Shown piece after piece: positions 1 to 12,098 of a stretch of DNA of 64,000 bases (positions are counted from its first letter, which is position 1; each line of letters starts with the position of its first letter). The notes under the pieces were generated by a model that was not told the DNA's origin, did not search any database, and worked only from the letters and a program-made list of their open reading frames with translations. Made by a program: the position numbers and the translations under genes. The stretch is from Brassica napus (Eukaryota > Streptophyta > Magnoliopsida > Brassicales > Brassicaceae), in the NCBI RefSeq assembly GCF_020379485.1, contig NC_063439.1, positions 16,001,188-16,065,187 of the forward strand, read 5' to 3'.

Positions 1-486
1 TATTCAAGAGAGTTAAAGTTAAACGTGGTCATCAAAAAGTCACACATTTCTTCTTCTTCTTCTTCCTAATTATTGTTATACTATACAATTTATTTTACAT
101 TTACTTTGTTATATGGATCCTAACACCTTTATCTTTTACTTTTGTTTCTCAGGTTACCAATAGAAGATTAGGCTGCCAAGTAGATTGTTCGAAACTGGAT
201 TTGAGCCATCTGGTAAATATATTCTCATTTATATGTAATGATGCAATGTGTATATAAGTGGAATAGATCGTGTGTACGTAGAATGGAAAGACCATTCATG
301 TGAAATGAAATATTTGATCTTTACTATTTGTTGTATTCTATTATAATTGCATAACATAGACATTTCATGATATCATAGACATTTCATGATATTATTTGGA
401 GTTAGCATTAACTTTTTCCATGATATCATATACATTTTATAAATTCACCAATATGTACTATACTATTTATCTAGTTCCATTCTATT

Positions 487-1030
487 TAGGTTGAGGGTTT
501 ATATTTGGGTTTAGGGTTTATATTTGGGTTTAGGGATTAGTGATTATGGTTTAAGGTTAAGTATATAAGGGTTTATGGTAGGATTGTTATATGGTTAATT
601 ATTGAGGGGTTTAGGGTTTAGTGATTAGAGTTTAGGGTGTAGTACTTCCTCTCAAGTCTATTTTCCTTTCCATTTTATATAGTATAGGTGATAGTACAAA
701 ATATTATATATTATTTTCATATTTTAATTTAATCTAAAATATTTTACATTTAGATTTGGGTTTAGGAATTCAAGTTTAGGGTTTAGTATATCAGTCTTGG
801 AGGTGTGTTGGGTTTAAGGTTAGAGGTGAGTTGGGGTTGAATTACAAGAGTAGTCTTCATTCCATGTTAGATAATATAGAATAATAGTTCAAAATTTATA
901 TTTTTGTTATTTTTGTTGTTTTCCTTAAAACATTGTAACTTTAAATTAAATTTAACATTTGGGTTTGAATTTAGAGACTCGAGTTTATTGTTTAGTATTT
1001 AAGTGTGCAGGTTAAGTTTAGAGTTTATAA
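487..1030. repeat. Degenerate telomere-like (TTTAGGG) interspersed repeats
   Basis: Repeated GGGTTTAGGGTTTA and GGTTTAGGG variants, mixed with AT-rich spacer, occur about a dozen times. TTTAGGG is the plant telomere unit, but here it is scattered and mutated, so this is an interstitial, telomere-like simple repeat and not a chromosome end. A complementary-looking CCCTAAA-rich stretch occurs near 57930-58090. Confidence 0.6.
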
Positions 1031-1770
1031 TTCTGTTTGGTATGAAGATATTCTGTTTGTTCTATCTGACATAGTACTTTTATAAATGGAATACAACACT
1101 TACTTAGAATAGTTAACCCGTACGTGGACAATATTAAATTTCAATTTTTCTTGGACATGTGCTCTCGTCGACGTTAATCCTTGGTCCCACTGTCACCGGT
1201 AACTTAGAAAGGATAAGGACATAACCGGATAAAATGTGTATGAAATGTTATCAATTTAATAACGTCAAAATCAAAGCTATTTATTTAATGTTGACTCAAA
1301 ACTTGGCTAGATAGCAAATTCACCCATACTTAATTATCCAATACAACAATCAATAAAAAAACATTTTTTTCTCTTCACATCGTACTAAAATAGCCATTTT
1401 GTTTATTACTTATCCAATACATTAGCTCAAACCCTAACCTAAATTTTTCACTGGATCCCATGGTTAAATCAAAAGGAGATAGGCTGAGGGAGATCTGTAC
1501 ACCTAACGTAGTTTGGTCCATTCAAGGGCCTTTTAATTTTGATAAAAATCGAAATGTTAGAAAAGATAGCCAGAGGGAGATCTGTGCACCAAATGTTTTT
1601 GTTTCATGGTGAGCAGTTTAGAACCAAAATGATCTAAGTTGACCTCAAATTTCACACAGGAGGCTTCTAAAGCAAAACAACAATTCGAGTCAACTGTTTC
1701 TCTCAACATTTCTTAAAGTTAGTTTTTTTACATATCCCTTTCTTAATGTTAGTTAGTGGCTATACGTACT

Positions 1771-1782
1771 ATTATATATATA
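1771..1782 (+). promoter_or_regulatory. Candidate TATA box of the receptor kinase gene
   Basis: ATTATATATATAG lies about 225 bp upstream of the ATG at 2007, on the coding strand. Position and sequence fit a plant TATA box with a longish 5' UTR, but the region is AT-rich, so chance occurrence is possible. Confidence 0.3.
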
Positions 1783-2006
1783 GCATATACTTTCCAGTCC
1801 GTTTCAAAAACTAGACCACTTGAATTATATGTTAACAAAAAGCATCTAATTTAGTCATGTTCTCACGTTTTGAGGCCTCACTTGAGAAAGTCTTTTTCTT
1901 AATATTCTGAAAGTAGTTGTGTGCTCCCACTGCTTCTTATAAGCATCATATATCATTTAGAATTTAGGACATTACTTCTCTTGATTTTTATTGGGAAGTA
2001 ACAGAT

Positions 2007-5000
2007 ATGGAGATTACCCATGGGATTTTGTTGCTATCATTTGTGTCAACGTTCGCTGTTATCCACCTTGTTCAAGCTCAAGAACATGAAGGTACCTACG
2101 TTTCTCTATTCGTTTACAAAAAAAAAGAAAAAAAAAGAAAAAAAAAAGAGATGTTTTACGAAAAACATTGATAATATCATTAATTTACACAAAAAGGGTC
2201 TCTATAATTTGTGAAGACATAAATTTTATGGACCCTCAGAAAGTGTACTGACAATACACCTATCAGTTAGCATATTAAGAATGTCTGAAACTTCAACCGT
2301 TGCTTTGATTATCATGCATGGCATGATGCAGGGATGGACACAATCCGGTTTAACGTTCCGTTAATTTTTTTTTTTTGGTTATATAGAAACTAAAACTGTA
2401 TAAAATAACTTAGTTTGGCTTTGCTCCAGTCCAATGCAATTTCATTTTGTATTCGTTCTTAGATTAAAAATACTATAAAAGTAACCTTTTCAAAAAAAAA
2501 TCAAAGTAATGTTGTTTAATACTACAGTTCTTAATATGATTATATTATAATTTATATTTGTGACAATAATTTAAATTAATTTAAACTAGATTTAATCAGC
2601 AATTTCAAAATGCAAAATTATTTGTTCTGTTGAATAAATTAATAGAAACTTTTATTTTTGAACAGAATTTAGATATTTTAATTTTGACGTACATTATTTT
2701 ACCTTACACAGTACTATTATTAATTTAAAATATTTAATTTTAATGAAAAAATAATTTCTAAATTTAATTAAAATTTATATAAATATAAATATATAAGAAT
2801 CAGTTAGTATAACCAGTTATTTTAACTTACACTACAAGAAAACATATTTTTTACGAGGGCAATATACATTGTAAATTCGTCGTAAACGGGGTGTTACGAC
2901 GAATTAACCTCGAAAGACGTTTCGTCGTAAAACGTCTGTCGTAACGGAGGTTTTGTCGTAAATGACTTGTTAAGTTTACGACGAAATATATTCCTCGTAA
3001 AGCGCAGGGCACCTTTTCGTCGTAAACGAGACGTAATATTTCGTGGTAAACTCCCCGTAATGGTTTCGATGTAAAGCAGACGTAAATACATTCGTTGTAA
3101 AGAACACGTAAACTTTTCGATGTAAAACCCTCGTAAATCTTTCGTCGGTAATCAGTCGTAAACATTTACGTGGAGTTTACATCGATTCTTATTAATATAT
3201 AATAAATTTGAATATTTTTTTAACCTCAAATATAAATTTGAATTTATTTAAAATTCAGAATTTAAAATAATTTTAATTTTAAAACAAAATATGAAAATAA
3301 AAAACATATTTTAAAAAAGCATTTAAAAGTCATATAATAATATTTAAATTCATAATACAAACTGAAATATAAAAAAACTACATATCATCGAAGTAGTCGG
3401 TGGGGTTGCTCGGCTGTTGACGGGTTGGATCGGACTCTTGGGGATCTCATACTGGCAACCCAAGAGCGGCTCGTCTCTCACTCAACATTCTCTACATAAC
3501 CGGGTAGCAAATCCTCAAGAGAGTCTAAATGAACCTGCTGGCTATCCATTCGAGCTTTCATCTGAGAAGTCTCTTCATCCCCTCTCGAAGTGTATGATGA
3601 AGTTGCCCTTGCAACTTCGTTAACAGAGCCTATACCGACTATTCGTCCCTTCTTTTTAGGAGCCACCTATAAAATTAAAACATATATTAATATAGTTAAT
3701 TATGTTAAAATATTAAAAATAATGTAAACTAAAATTTTAAGTTGTACCTCTTCGAAGATTCTGTCGGCGTCTTCGGTGGACAATGTGACGGGTAATCCAT
3801 CGAGAGACTCCTGGGTTAGTTGCGTCTCCCGTTCTTCAATCCGAGAAGCCACTGCTTGGAAGAGTTTCTGAGATGCAGGATCCACAAAAACTCCGTCGGA
3901 TGTGGCGTGAGTCATCTTGAATAGGTCAGACAGAGATGGTAAAACTCACGTCTTCTCGAACTACAAAAAAAAAAAATTAAATTAAATATTAAATTAATTG
4001 AAAATTTTAAAATAAATATTTAAAACAAAACTTACAGCTTCTAGACGGATTCCTGCATGAGGTTTTTGTCCGGTTCTGTGAAGCATGGGCAAATGACCAT
4101 CTTTATCCTTCGTTCTTCGAGAAGCCGAGCACGAATTGGCCTTTTTGATCGAAGAGGGGTGCTGCCAATAGGCGATGAGGCCATCCCACACATCCTTCGT
4201 GAGCTCAGTGGACTTTCTCCCTCATACCTGTAGATCTCCCACTTGTCCTTCCAATCGGAGACTGTGTTGCAGAGGCGGATCTTTGCCTTTGCAACGAATT
4301 CCGCCTTCACCCTCTCGGTGATTCCCAAAGACCAATGCCACCTTTGCTGAAACACAAAAATTTTGAAGAAACTATCACATGATAGATTCCAGAGACATTA
4401 GTCCACATAAGGGAAACAATTCTCAAACATCTTAGAGACTAAACAAATAGCCAAACATCTAAAACGAAACTGTTGTGAGAGATAAATGAACAAGACTCTA
4501 CGCCTTTTGTCACTAACCGAAGAAACGACCTCAATTCTTCAAAGAATACCGAAACATAACCAAAGGGTATGAACAAGGAAAATGCACCAAGATTAAATAC
4601 TCCACCAGAAAACTGGAGAGATTGAAGAAGCTTAACCGGGACTACCAGCCACAAGCAATGACAGAAGAAAACGAGAACCATCACCCAGAGAAAGAAAAAG
4701 AACCACTCTCACTCAGCCATTAACACCAACTGAAGCAATCAAGAAAATAGAACCTTGATCATCACTGGAAGAAAGTCAAGAAGGACAGCCAATTGTTGCA
4801 CGCAGATGCTCGCAAACCAAAACGACAACCAATTTTTACACACGGATGCTTGCAAACCAAAACGGGCCATCTACAAGAAACAGCTTGGCCACCTCCTCAC
4901 AACAGAAGAAAAGAAGGCCGGAAAAGCTGCAAAGTTAGAAGAAACCACGTAGGTGACTAAGCAGAAAACTCCATCACCAAGATGACTCCGAAACAATAAA

Positions 5001-5135
5001 AGGCCAAGTGAGAGTCGCAGAACAAGAATCCAGCAACATTATCCAAACAGAAATTTGAATTCAAACACGAACAATTACAAACTCCATAAATCCACAGCTA
5101 AAGCAAATTGTATACAAAGTGCTTCCTTGTACCCC

Positions 5136-5166
<31 letters not shown>

Positions 5167-8100
5167 ATAATCTCCACATCACATAAAATGCTACATAGTA
5201 CAAAAATGCTTCCATGTACTCCCCTAGCTCATGTGTGGTGGTACATAAGAGCTTCCTTCTACACCCCGCAAACTACACACAAAATATCAGCGGATGCAAA
5301 AGTAATTCCATGTATCCGGCTAACCAATCTCATACTAAACGTTATATATATAAACCTTTGCTTAACAGCAAAAAAAATCGATCAACAGTTGAATTCTCTA
5401 ATTTCTTATCTCTGGTTTTAACAAAGAATAAATTAAATAACAAACAAGACTCCAGTCAGACTCAATTCACACAGACAAAACATGTTTTGATCCTACAATT
5501 TCCATTATATCATGACTAAAAGAATAAATGAAATAGCCCTCATCTTTTCAACTTATTGGAAAAGATCAACGGAAGATATAGTTAACTGCAACACTAGAAT
5601 TGACAGTTTAGGTTCAGAATCTCCAGAAATAATGTTTTTATAAATGGAAAATTTCCCAAGATAGAATCTTTCACTAAATGGAAAATTTCTCTGAACAGAA
5701 TCTTTCCAAAACTAAAAATGGGGTGGTAACAAACTTACCAGAATACTGCTGGAAGCTCGTCCGAAAATCTCACCAGAAAATTTATCGATGATAGACCGTC
5801 AGATAATTAACAACAACTTTTCTCGCGTTAAATACTATTATGTTTTGAAGGAGTAAAGAAAAGGGATGAAGCTCTTAGTATAGGAGAAAGAAAAAAGAGT
5901 AGTTTTATGAACTTTGATGTGAACAAACCAGAAAAAGAAGTTTTGAACTTCATTTTTTATTAGGAGTTATTCAACTCCTATTAACTCAAACCAGAAAATG
6001 AGTCTATACAGAAATCATGGATATTGCAAATTTCTTTTTGAATAAAATATCACTGAATGTTTGGTGAGTTGGAAGAAAAGATACATTTATCAAATGTTTA
6101 GTTTTTGGCGTCTTTGAATGTTTCTTTTAAGATACTATTTGTAAAACAATTTCCAATTGCATTGAAGTAATATTTCTTAATGTGTAAGTGAATATGCCCA
6201 TTCTAGACGATTTTGTTGCATTGTCAACTAATCTCCTATACATTATTTATGAAGTGTTTGTGTGTCATCACCACATTCAATTTTTTTTTTTTTAAAAGAT
6301 GTGATGGCTTTGAAAAAATGTGACATGGCACTAACCTAATTGTGACATGTACAATTTTATTTATACATATTTATGTATTTTGTAAGGTTTTCAATATGGT
6401 AATTCCTATTAACTCATATATCATCATTAATGTAAATTTTCTATATAAATATTTATATTGGGTGATGATAAAATATAACTCATATCAATGGTGATTTATT
6501 TAACTTCATGGTTATTTATTCAACTCATATTAACTCATATCATAACTCCTATGAGATTTATTAATATTCGTGGTGATTCTCCACTATTTTTTGTATTCAA
6601 ATCAATATTATTACATTTTGATTCATCCTGGTTTGATTATAATGACGAATAAGACATCATAGTACCAAACATGAACATTGGAATCACTTGATTTAAAAGT
6701 GAGATAACTTCTCCATCATAACTCCTGTGAGATTTATTCAACTTTGTGGTGATTCTCCACTTGTTTATGTATCCAAATCAAACTTTTCACATCGTGATTC
6801 ATCTTGGTTTAATTAAAACGACGAATAAATTGTCATATTCCCAAACATGGAAAGCTGGAATCACCTGATTTCAAAGTGGAATAAAAATTTTCATCATAAC
6901 TCCTATGAGATTTATTCAACTTCGTAGAGATTCTCCACTAGTTTATGTATCCAAATCAAGATTCTTACATTACAAATCATCCTCGTTTGATTAGAATGAT
7001 GAATAAGTTGTCATATTTCCAAACATGAAAAACTTGAATCACATGATTTGAAAGTGAGATCATTTCTTCATCATAACTCCTATGGGATTTAATTAACTTT
7101 GTGGTGATTCTTCATTATTTAATGTATCCCAAAATCAAAATTCGTACATCGTCAATCATCATGGTTTGATTAGAATAACGAAAATGTTGTCATATTCCCA
7201 AATATGGAAAGCTTGAATTACATGATTTAAAAGTGGGATACCTTCTTCTAAAGCTGCATGAACAAGACTCTACACCTTTTGTCACCAACCGAAGAAACAA
7301 CCTCAATTCTTCTAAGAATACCAAAACATAATCTGAGGGTATGAACAATGAAAAAGAACCAAGATTAATTACTCCACCAAATAACTGGAGAGATTGAAGG
7401 AGCTTAACCGGGACTACCAGCCACAAGCAAAGACATAATAAAACGAGAGCCATCACTTGGAGCAAGCAAAAGAACCACTCTTACTCAGCCATTAACACCA
7501 ACTGAAGAAATCAAGAAAGTCGAGGCCCAAGGATAAATCTTTGATCATCAAATGGAAGAAAGTCAAGGAGGACAACCAATTCTTACACACGGATGCTCGC
7601 AAACAAAAACGACAACCAATTCTTACATGCGGACGCTTGCAAACCAAAACGAGCCATCTACAAAAAAAACAGCTTGGCCACCTCCTCGCAAGAGAAGAAA
7701 AGAATGCTGGAAAAGCTGCAAAGTTAGAAGAAACCACGTAGGTGACTAAACAGAAAACTCCATCACCAAGACGACTCCGAAACAATAAAAGGCCAAGTGA
7801 GAGTCGCAGAACCAGAATCCAGCAACAATATCCAAACAAAACTCTGGATTCAAACACGAACAACTACAAACTCCATAACTTCACAGCTAAAGCAAATTGC
7901 ATACAAAGTACTTCCTTGTACGCCCCATTATCTCCACACACACAAATTGCTACATAGTACATAAATGCTTCCATGTACTCCCCTCGCTCATGTGTGGTGG
8001 TACATAAGTGCTTTCTTCTACACCCAACAATCTCCACACCAAACATCAGGTGATACAAAAGTACTTTCATGTATCCGGCTAACCAGTCTTATACTATATG

Positions 8101-11100
8101 TTATACTCTTATATATAACAGTTCCTTAACATCAAACAAATAGATCAACAGTTGAATTCTCTAATTTCTTATCCCCGGTTTTAACAAAGAATAAATTAAA
8201 TAACAAACAACACTCTAGTCAGACTCAATTCACACAGATAAAACATGTTACTATCCTACACTTCCCATAATATCAGGACTAAACTAGGAAAATAATAAAT
8301 GAATAGCCCTCATCTTTGCAACTAGTTGGAAAAGATCAACGAAATATATTGTTAATTGCAACACGAGAATTAACAAATTAGGTTTAGAATCTCTAGAAAT
8401 AAAGTTTTTATAACTAGAAACTTTCACAAGATAATAACCCTCACTAAATGGAAAATTTCTCTAAACATAATTTTTCCTAAATTAAAAATAGGGAGGTCAC
8501 AAACTTACCAGAAAACTGCCAGAAACCTGTCCGGAAATCTCACCTGAAAATTCATTGATGATTGATCATCAGATAATTTAACAACAACTTGTCTCGCGTA
8601 AATCCCTATTATGTGTTGAAGGAGAAAAGAAAAGGGATGAAGCTCTTTGTATTGGAGAAAGAAAAAAGAGTAGTTTTATGAACTTTGATGTGAACAAACG
8701 AGAAAAATAAGTTTTGAACTTCATTTTTGTTACAGAAAATGAGTCTATAAGGAAATCATGGATATGGATGTTACAAATTACTTTCTCAATAAAACATCAC
8801 TGAATGTTTGGTGAGCTGCATGAAAAGATACTTTTATCAAATGTTTAGTTTTTGGAGTCTTCGAATGTTTCTTTTAAGATTCTATTTTTTAAGAAAATTC
8901 CAATTTGCATTTCAGTAATATTCTTAATGTGTAGGTGAATGTGCTCATGCTAGACGATTTTTTATATTTTAAACTAATCTCCTATACATTATTTATGAAG
9001 TGATTTGCACATGTTCATCAGCACCTTCAATTTCAACAACGAAAAAAGATTAAACGGCTTTGAAAAATGTGATATGCACTAACCTAATTGTGACAAGTAC
9101 AATTATCCTTATAAGTTATAAAGATGTATATATATTGTTTGGAAGGATTCAATAAGGGAATGCCTATTAACTCCTATATAATTATTAATGTAATTTTTCT
9201 ATGTATATATTTATATTTGGCTATGACAAAAAAAATATTTGGCAAAACTTTTAAAATATACTAATAATAATAACTCATATATCACTGCTAGGTTTGATAT
9301 GAAAACTCTGTAAAGAAAAACAATACTTGGCTAAACTAAAGATTCAACTTTGTATGTGGCGTTTTTCACCTTAGTTTCCTTAATTCATAATCAATCACAA
9401 TTATTTGTGCTTTATGCATAAACCTTAACCATGGCCAAGTTCGGCAAGATACCAAAACTTTCAATTTCTAAAAACATTCTCATTCTGCCATTTTAGTTGA
9501 TATGAGTCTCAATGATTTTGTAATTTATTTCTTTCAACAATGATATTATTCAGTTCTTGCCCGCAGAGAACTTTGATTCACTAATACAAAAGTTATAAAT
9601 ACGAAAACTGAAAATGAGCTAATTAAAAAAAATTAGTGTGCGAACACATTAAATAGTATGCGATGGAGTTAAAAAATTAGTATGTGAACACATTACTTGC
9701 CAAACGACTGTGAAACTGACACATGATCATTCTAAAGTTAAAATGATTGTGAAGCTGACACGTGTCAATGTGTGTGTGAACATATTTATTGCAAATGGTT
9801 CTGCTTTAATATACAAGGGATATTATTCCACTTGGTATGGTTTAGTTATGAAAAACCCTTTTTATTTGGTTTCAGTTATAAGATTTCAGATTAATAAAGC
9901 AAACAATCTATAAGAAAAAATTATAAGTCAGTTTGATTGACAATATTTTGAAATCATACCTTCCTACTTGTGGTGAACTCGTCATATCTATCAATCTTGG
10001 TTAGTATTGCAATGAGTTGGATCGGTGGGTCGCTGATTTTGAAAATTTATATTTCTCATTCATTAATTGTTAATTATTAGAAAAGTAACATCACTTATAC
10101 CCACCATTCTAATGCCAAATTATACAGGTATGCAAAGATCATGATTTTGATCAATTACCATAATCTTTTGATGTAACAGGGTTTATCCATTTTAAAATTC
10201 CAATTTTCAAAATTCCAATGATATTCGTTATACCTGCTTCTGCTGTCGTAATCATTCTGGTAGTATTGGTTCTCATGTGTATGTGCAGAAAGAAAAAGAC
10301 ACCAACTCATGTAGAAGGTATTTGATGCATCAAACCAACAAATTATATATTACGAAGTATTACATGCACTGTTTTACACTAATTATTTCTTTTTCTACAG
10401 GCGTGCCACCTTCACCAATTTTATCTACTAGTAGTAGTATATCTGAAGAATCGATCAAGATGACAAAGAAAAAGTTTACATATTCAGAAGTTACAAAAAT
10501 GACAAACAATTTTCAAACAGCTCTTGGCGAAGGACGCTTTGGCATTGTATATCATGGTTATTTGAATGGTTCAGAGGAAGTAGCTGTTAAAGTACTCTCC
10601 CAATCATCATCGCAAGGCTATAAACATTTCAAGGCAGAGGTATGTAATTATCTCAATATTCTTAAAAACTCGTAACATATACATATATGTGTGTGTATAT
10701 AATGTACTATATATATTTCAGTGTACCATATTAAACTAATATTTCCATATGGTTGTTCATTGTTGATATGCAGGTTGAACTTTTACTTCGAGTTCACCAC
10801 ATAAACTTGGTCAGCCTTGTCGGGTATTGCGATGAACGAGGTCACTTAGCTCTCATCTATGAATACATGTCCAATGTAGATTTAAAACATCATCTGTCAG
10901 GTGAAAGATGTATATGGATACTATCATTCCTTTTTTTATCTTTGTTATTACAAAACCACATGGTCTTATTTTATTAATTTAATGCAGGAAAACATGATAT
11001 ATCTGTTTTAAAGTGGAGTACACGATTAAGAATAGCCCTTGATGCCGCACTAGGTTCTTACTAACCCTAACTATATTTTAGTATTTTGACAAAAGTATAT

Positions 11101-12098
11101 TTTAATCACTATATTAGTTTAAACAAAACGTTCCTTGTGATTCAGAAAGTATAAATTTAAAATCATATTAACCCCACCTGAACGATTCAAGAATACTTTT
11201 AACACTGAATATTTTTTGCCATTAATTTTTGTTTTGTTACAGTGATGCACATAGCAGTGACACTAGTTATAAATTCAAAATAGTTTGATATTTTCAGATT
11301 CTTTTAATAATATGTAGAGATCAACTTTTGACATTTTTTGAAGGATTGGAATACTTACATATTGGATGTCGACCATCAATGGTGCATAGAGATGTCAAAA
11401 GTACGAATATATTGTTGGACCAGCAATTAACCGCCAAAATTGCGGATTTTGGGCTTTCAAGATCTTTCCAACTTGGAGATGAATCTCATATTTCTACAGT
11501 TGTTGCTGGTACTCCTGGATATCTTGATCCCGAGTAAGTATTTAAATGTGTTTGTTTATAACTGCATCATTATTAGCCGATGATGTACTTCCCTAGATGT
11601 GAACTTCACCATGTCATGTTGAAATATGGTGTCCTTTAGTTGGCGTAGTGAATACATGTGATTCATAATACATTTCATTGCCTTGTCAGATATTATAGAA
11701 CAGGTCGCTTGGCTGAGATGAGTGATGTCTACAGCTTTGGGATTGTGTTATTGGAGATACTCACAAACCAACGTGTGATTGATCAAAACCGTGAAAAGCC
11801 ACACATAACAGAATGGGTAGCGTTTGTGCTTAACAGGGGAGATATTACCAGGATTATGGATCCTAGTCTTCGCGGTGATTACGACTCAACTTCTGTATGG
11901 AAGGCTCTTGAATTGGCTATGTCATGTGCAAACCCTTCTTCCCAAAGACGACCAAACATGTCCCAAGTTATTAGTGGACTAAAAGAGTGTCTTACTTCTG
12001 AAAATTTAATGAGAAGTAAGAAACAAGACGTCGATTCTGATAGTTCCCTTGAAATGACCATCAACTTTGATACCAATGTTTTCCCCAGTGCAAGATAG
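2007..12098 (+). CDS. Receptor-like kinase (LRR-RLK subfamily I type) lacking its ectodomain
   Basis: Model: join(2007..2091, 10180..10317, 10401..10639, 10774..10900, 10988..11053, 11344..11533, 11690..12098). All junctions are GT-AG and the 1254 nt give 417 aa without a stop. Exon 1 is a signal peptide ending in LVQAQEHEG, as in Arabidopsis malectin/LRR kinases. Exon 2 keeps the canonical first residues GFI, then jumps to a transmembrane helix ([19 protein letters not shown]) and a basic stop-transfer (CRKKK). The kinase domain (about residues 95-370) has the glycine loop [12 protein letters not shown], catalytic lysine in [21 protein letters not shown] and GTPGYLDPE, all intact. The roughly 450-residue malectin-like region and the LRRs are absent. 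Intron 1 is 8.1 kb of repeats, very long for this family. The protein would be a membrane-anchored Ser/Thr kinase with only about 12 extracellular residues. It may instead be an untranscribed pseudogene; splicing of intron 1 is inferred. Confidence 0.75.
2092..2829 (+). other. Start of the 8.1-kb first intron of the kinase gene
   Basis: Begins with donor GTACCTACG directly after the signal-peptide exon. The sequence is AT-rich with A-rich runs (2118-2148) and no recognisable exon; in related genes the malectin-like exon would follow here. Confidence 0.6.
2830..4400 (-). mobile_element. CACTA (En/Spm) transposon fragment, one end preserved
   Basis: Starts with the canonical CACTA terminus CACTACAAGAAAAC at 2830-2843. 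Positions 2860-3180 hold many subterminal motifs of the type TTTCGTCGTAAA in both orientations, as expected for transposase binding sites. Behind them lies a decayed TNPA-like gene on the minus strand. I found no matching opposite end (GTTTTCTTGTAGTG), so the element is truncated, apparently near 4355-4485 where the next repeat begins. Its subterminal motif differs from that of the intact CACTA at 26990, so it is another family. Confidence 0.75.
3378..4355 (-). pseudogene. TNPA-like (Ptta/En/Spm family) transposase pseudogene
   Basis: Three blocks read on the minus strand resemble Brassica CACTA second-gene proteins. About 4355-4020 includes [13 protein letters not shown] and [10 protein letters not shown], split between two frames. 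3915-3750 includes [14 protein letters not shown] and [18 protein letters not shown]. 3666-3478 includes [20 protein letters not shown]. The tail PTDYFDDM with stop lies at 3378-3401 in a different frame. The frame changes and loss of the rest of the element mark it as dead. The family is thought to bind subterminal repeats; only homology by eye supports this. Confidence 0.65.
4486..6485. repeat. Long dispersed repeat A, copy 1
   Basis: About 2 kb that recurs as a direct repeat at 7258-9283 with recognisable colinear identity throughout (for example ATGAACAAGACTCTAC at both starts and ATCACTGAATGTTTGGTGAG near both ends). Its minus strand carries broken reading frames that do not match a family I can name. 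It contains a C30 run that copy 2 lacks. It could be the LTR or body of an unclassified element. Confidence 0.65.
5137..5166 (+). repeat. Uninterrupted run of 30 C
   Basis: A homopolymer of 30 cytosines in repeat A copy 1. The corresponding place in copy 2 (around 7916-7928) has only CGCCCC, so the run arose or expanded after duplication. It could form a G-quadruplex or i-motif, or be inflated by sequencing. Confidence 0.9.
6541..7242 (-). repeat. Four tandem monomers of about 177 bp, Brassica centromere-type satellite
   Basis: Monomers start at 6541, 6717, 6895 and 7072 with CATAACTCC and share blocks such as GATTTATTCAACTT, GGTGATTCTCCAC, GTTTGATTA and CATATTCCCAAACATG; unit lengths are 176, 178 and 177. 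Read on the minus strand these blocks match the 176-bp CentBr centromeric satellite as I remember it, including a HindIII site (7209-7214). Four diverged units only, so this is a dispersed island and not the functional array. The family assignment is from memory. Confidence 0.75.
7258..9283. repeat. Long dispersed repeat A, copy 2
   Basis: Direct repeat of 4486-6485, separated from it by the satellite island. Identity starts at ATGAACAAGACTCTAC right after the last satellite monomer and fades near TAACTCATAT at about 9283. Differences are numerous (small indels, a missing C-run), so the duplication is not recent. The minus strand of 7863-7492 is open for 123 codons, but copy 1 is broken there and no conserved motif is visible. 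Confidence 0.65.
9284..10179 (+). other. End of the first intron of the kinase gene
   Basis: AT-rich, no exon found. It has short local duplications: AAAAATTAGTGTGCGAACACATTA is echoed near 9670, and GTGAARCTGACAC occurs twice near 9710 and 9750. It ends in the acceptor TGTAACAG at 10179. No leucine-rich repeat coding sequence is visible in any frame. Confidence 0.5.

Larger units (their letters stand above)
1..2006. other. Non-coding upstream region of the receptor kinase gene
   Basis: AT-rich sequence with no convincing coding region. It contains telomere-like degenerate repeats around 490-1030 and ends in the putative promoter and 5' UTR of the kinase gene that starts at 2007. Positions 153-213 follow a splice-acceptor-like TTTCTCAG and are open for about 20 codons, but I recognise no family and do not call a gene. 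Confidence 0.6.

Noticed and set aside
487..1030. A true telomere or chromosome end
   Set aside because: TTTAGGG units are scattered and mutated, and genes and TEs continue on both sides.
2020..2214. 64-codon frame starting at 2020
   Set aside because: Overlaps the signal-peptide exon in another frame and ends in Lys runs from A-rich intron sequence.
5119..5421. Proline-rich frame across the C30 run
   Set aside because: An artefact of the homopolymer, and broken in the sister repeat copy.
7492..7863. 123-codon minus-strand frame in repeat A copy 2
   Set aside because: Not conserved as an open frame in copy 1; composition (many Cys, Phe, Leu, Arg) looks non-coding.
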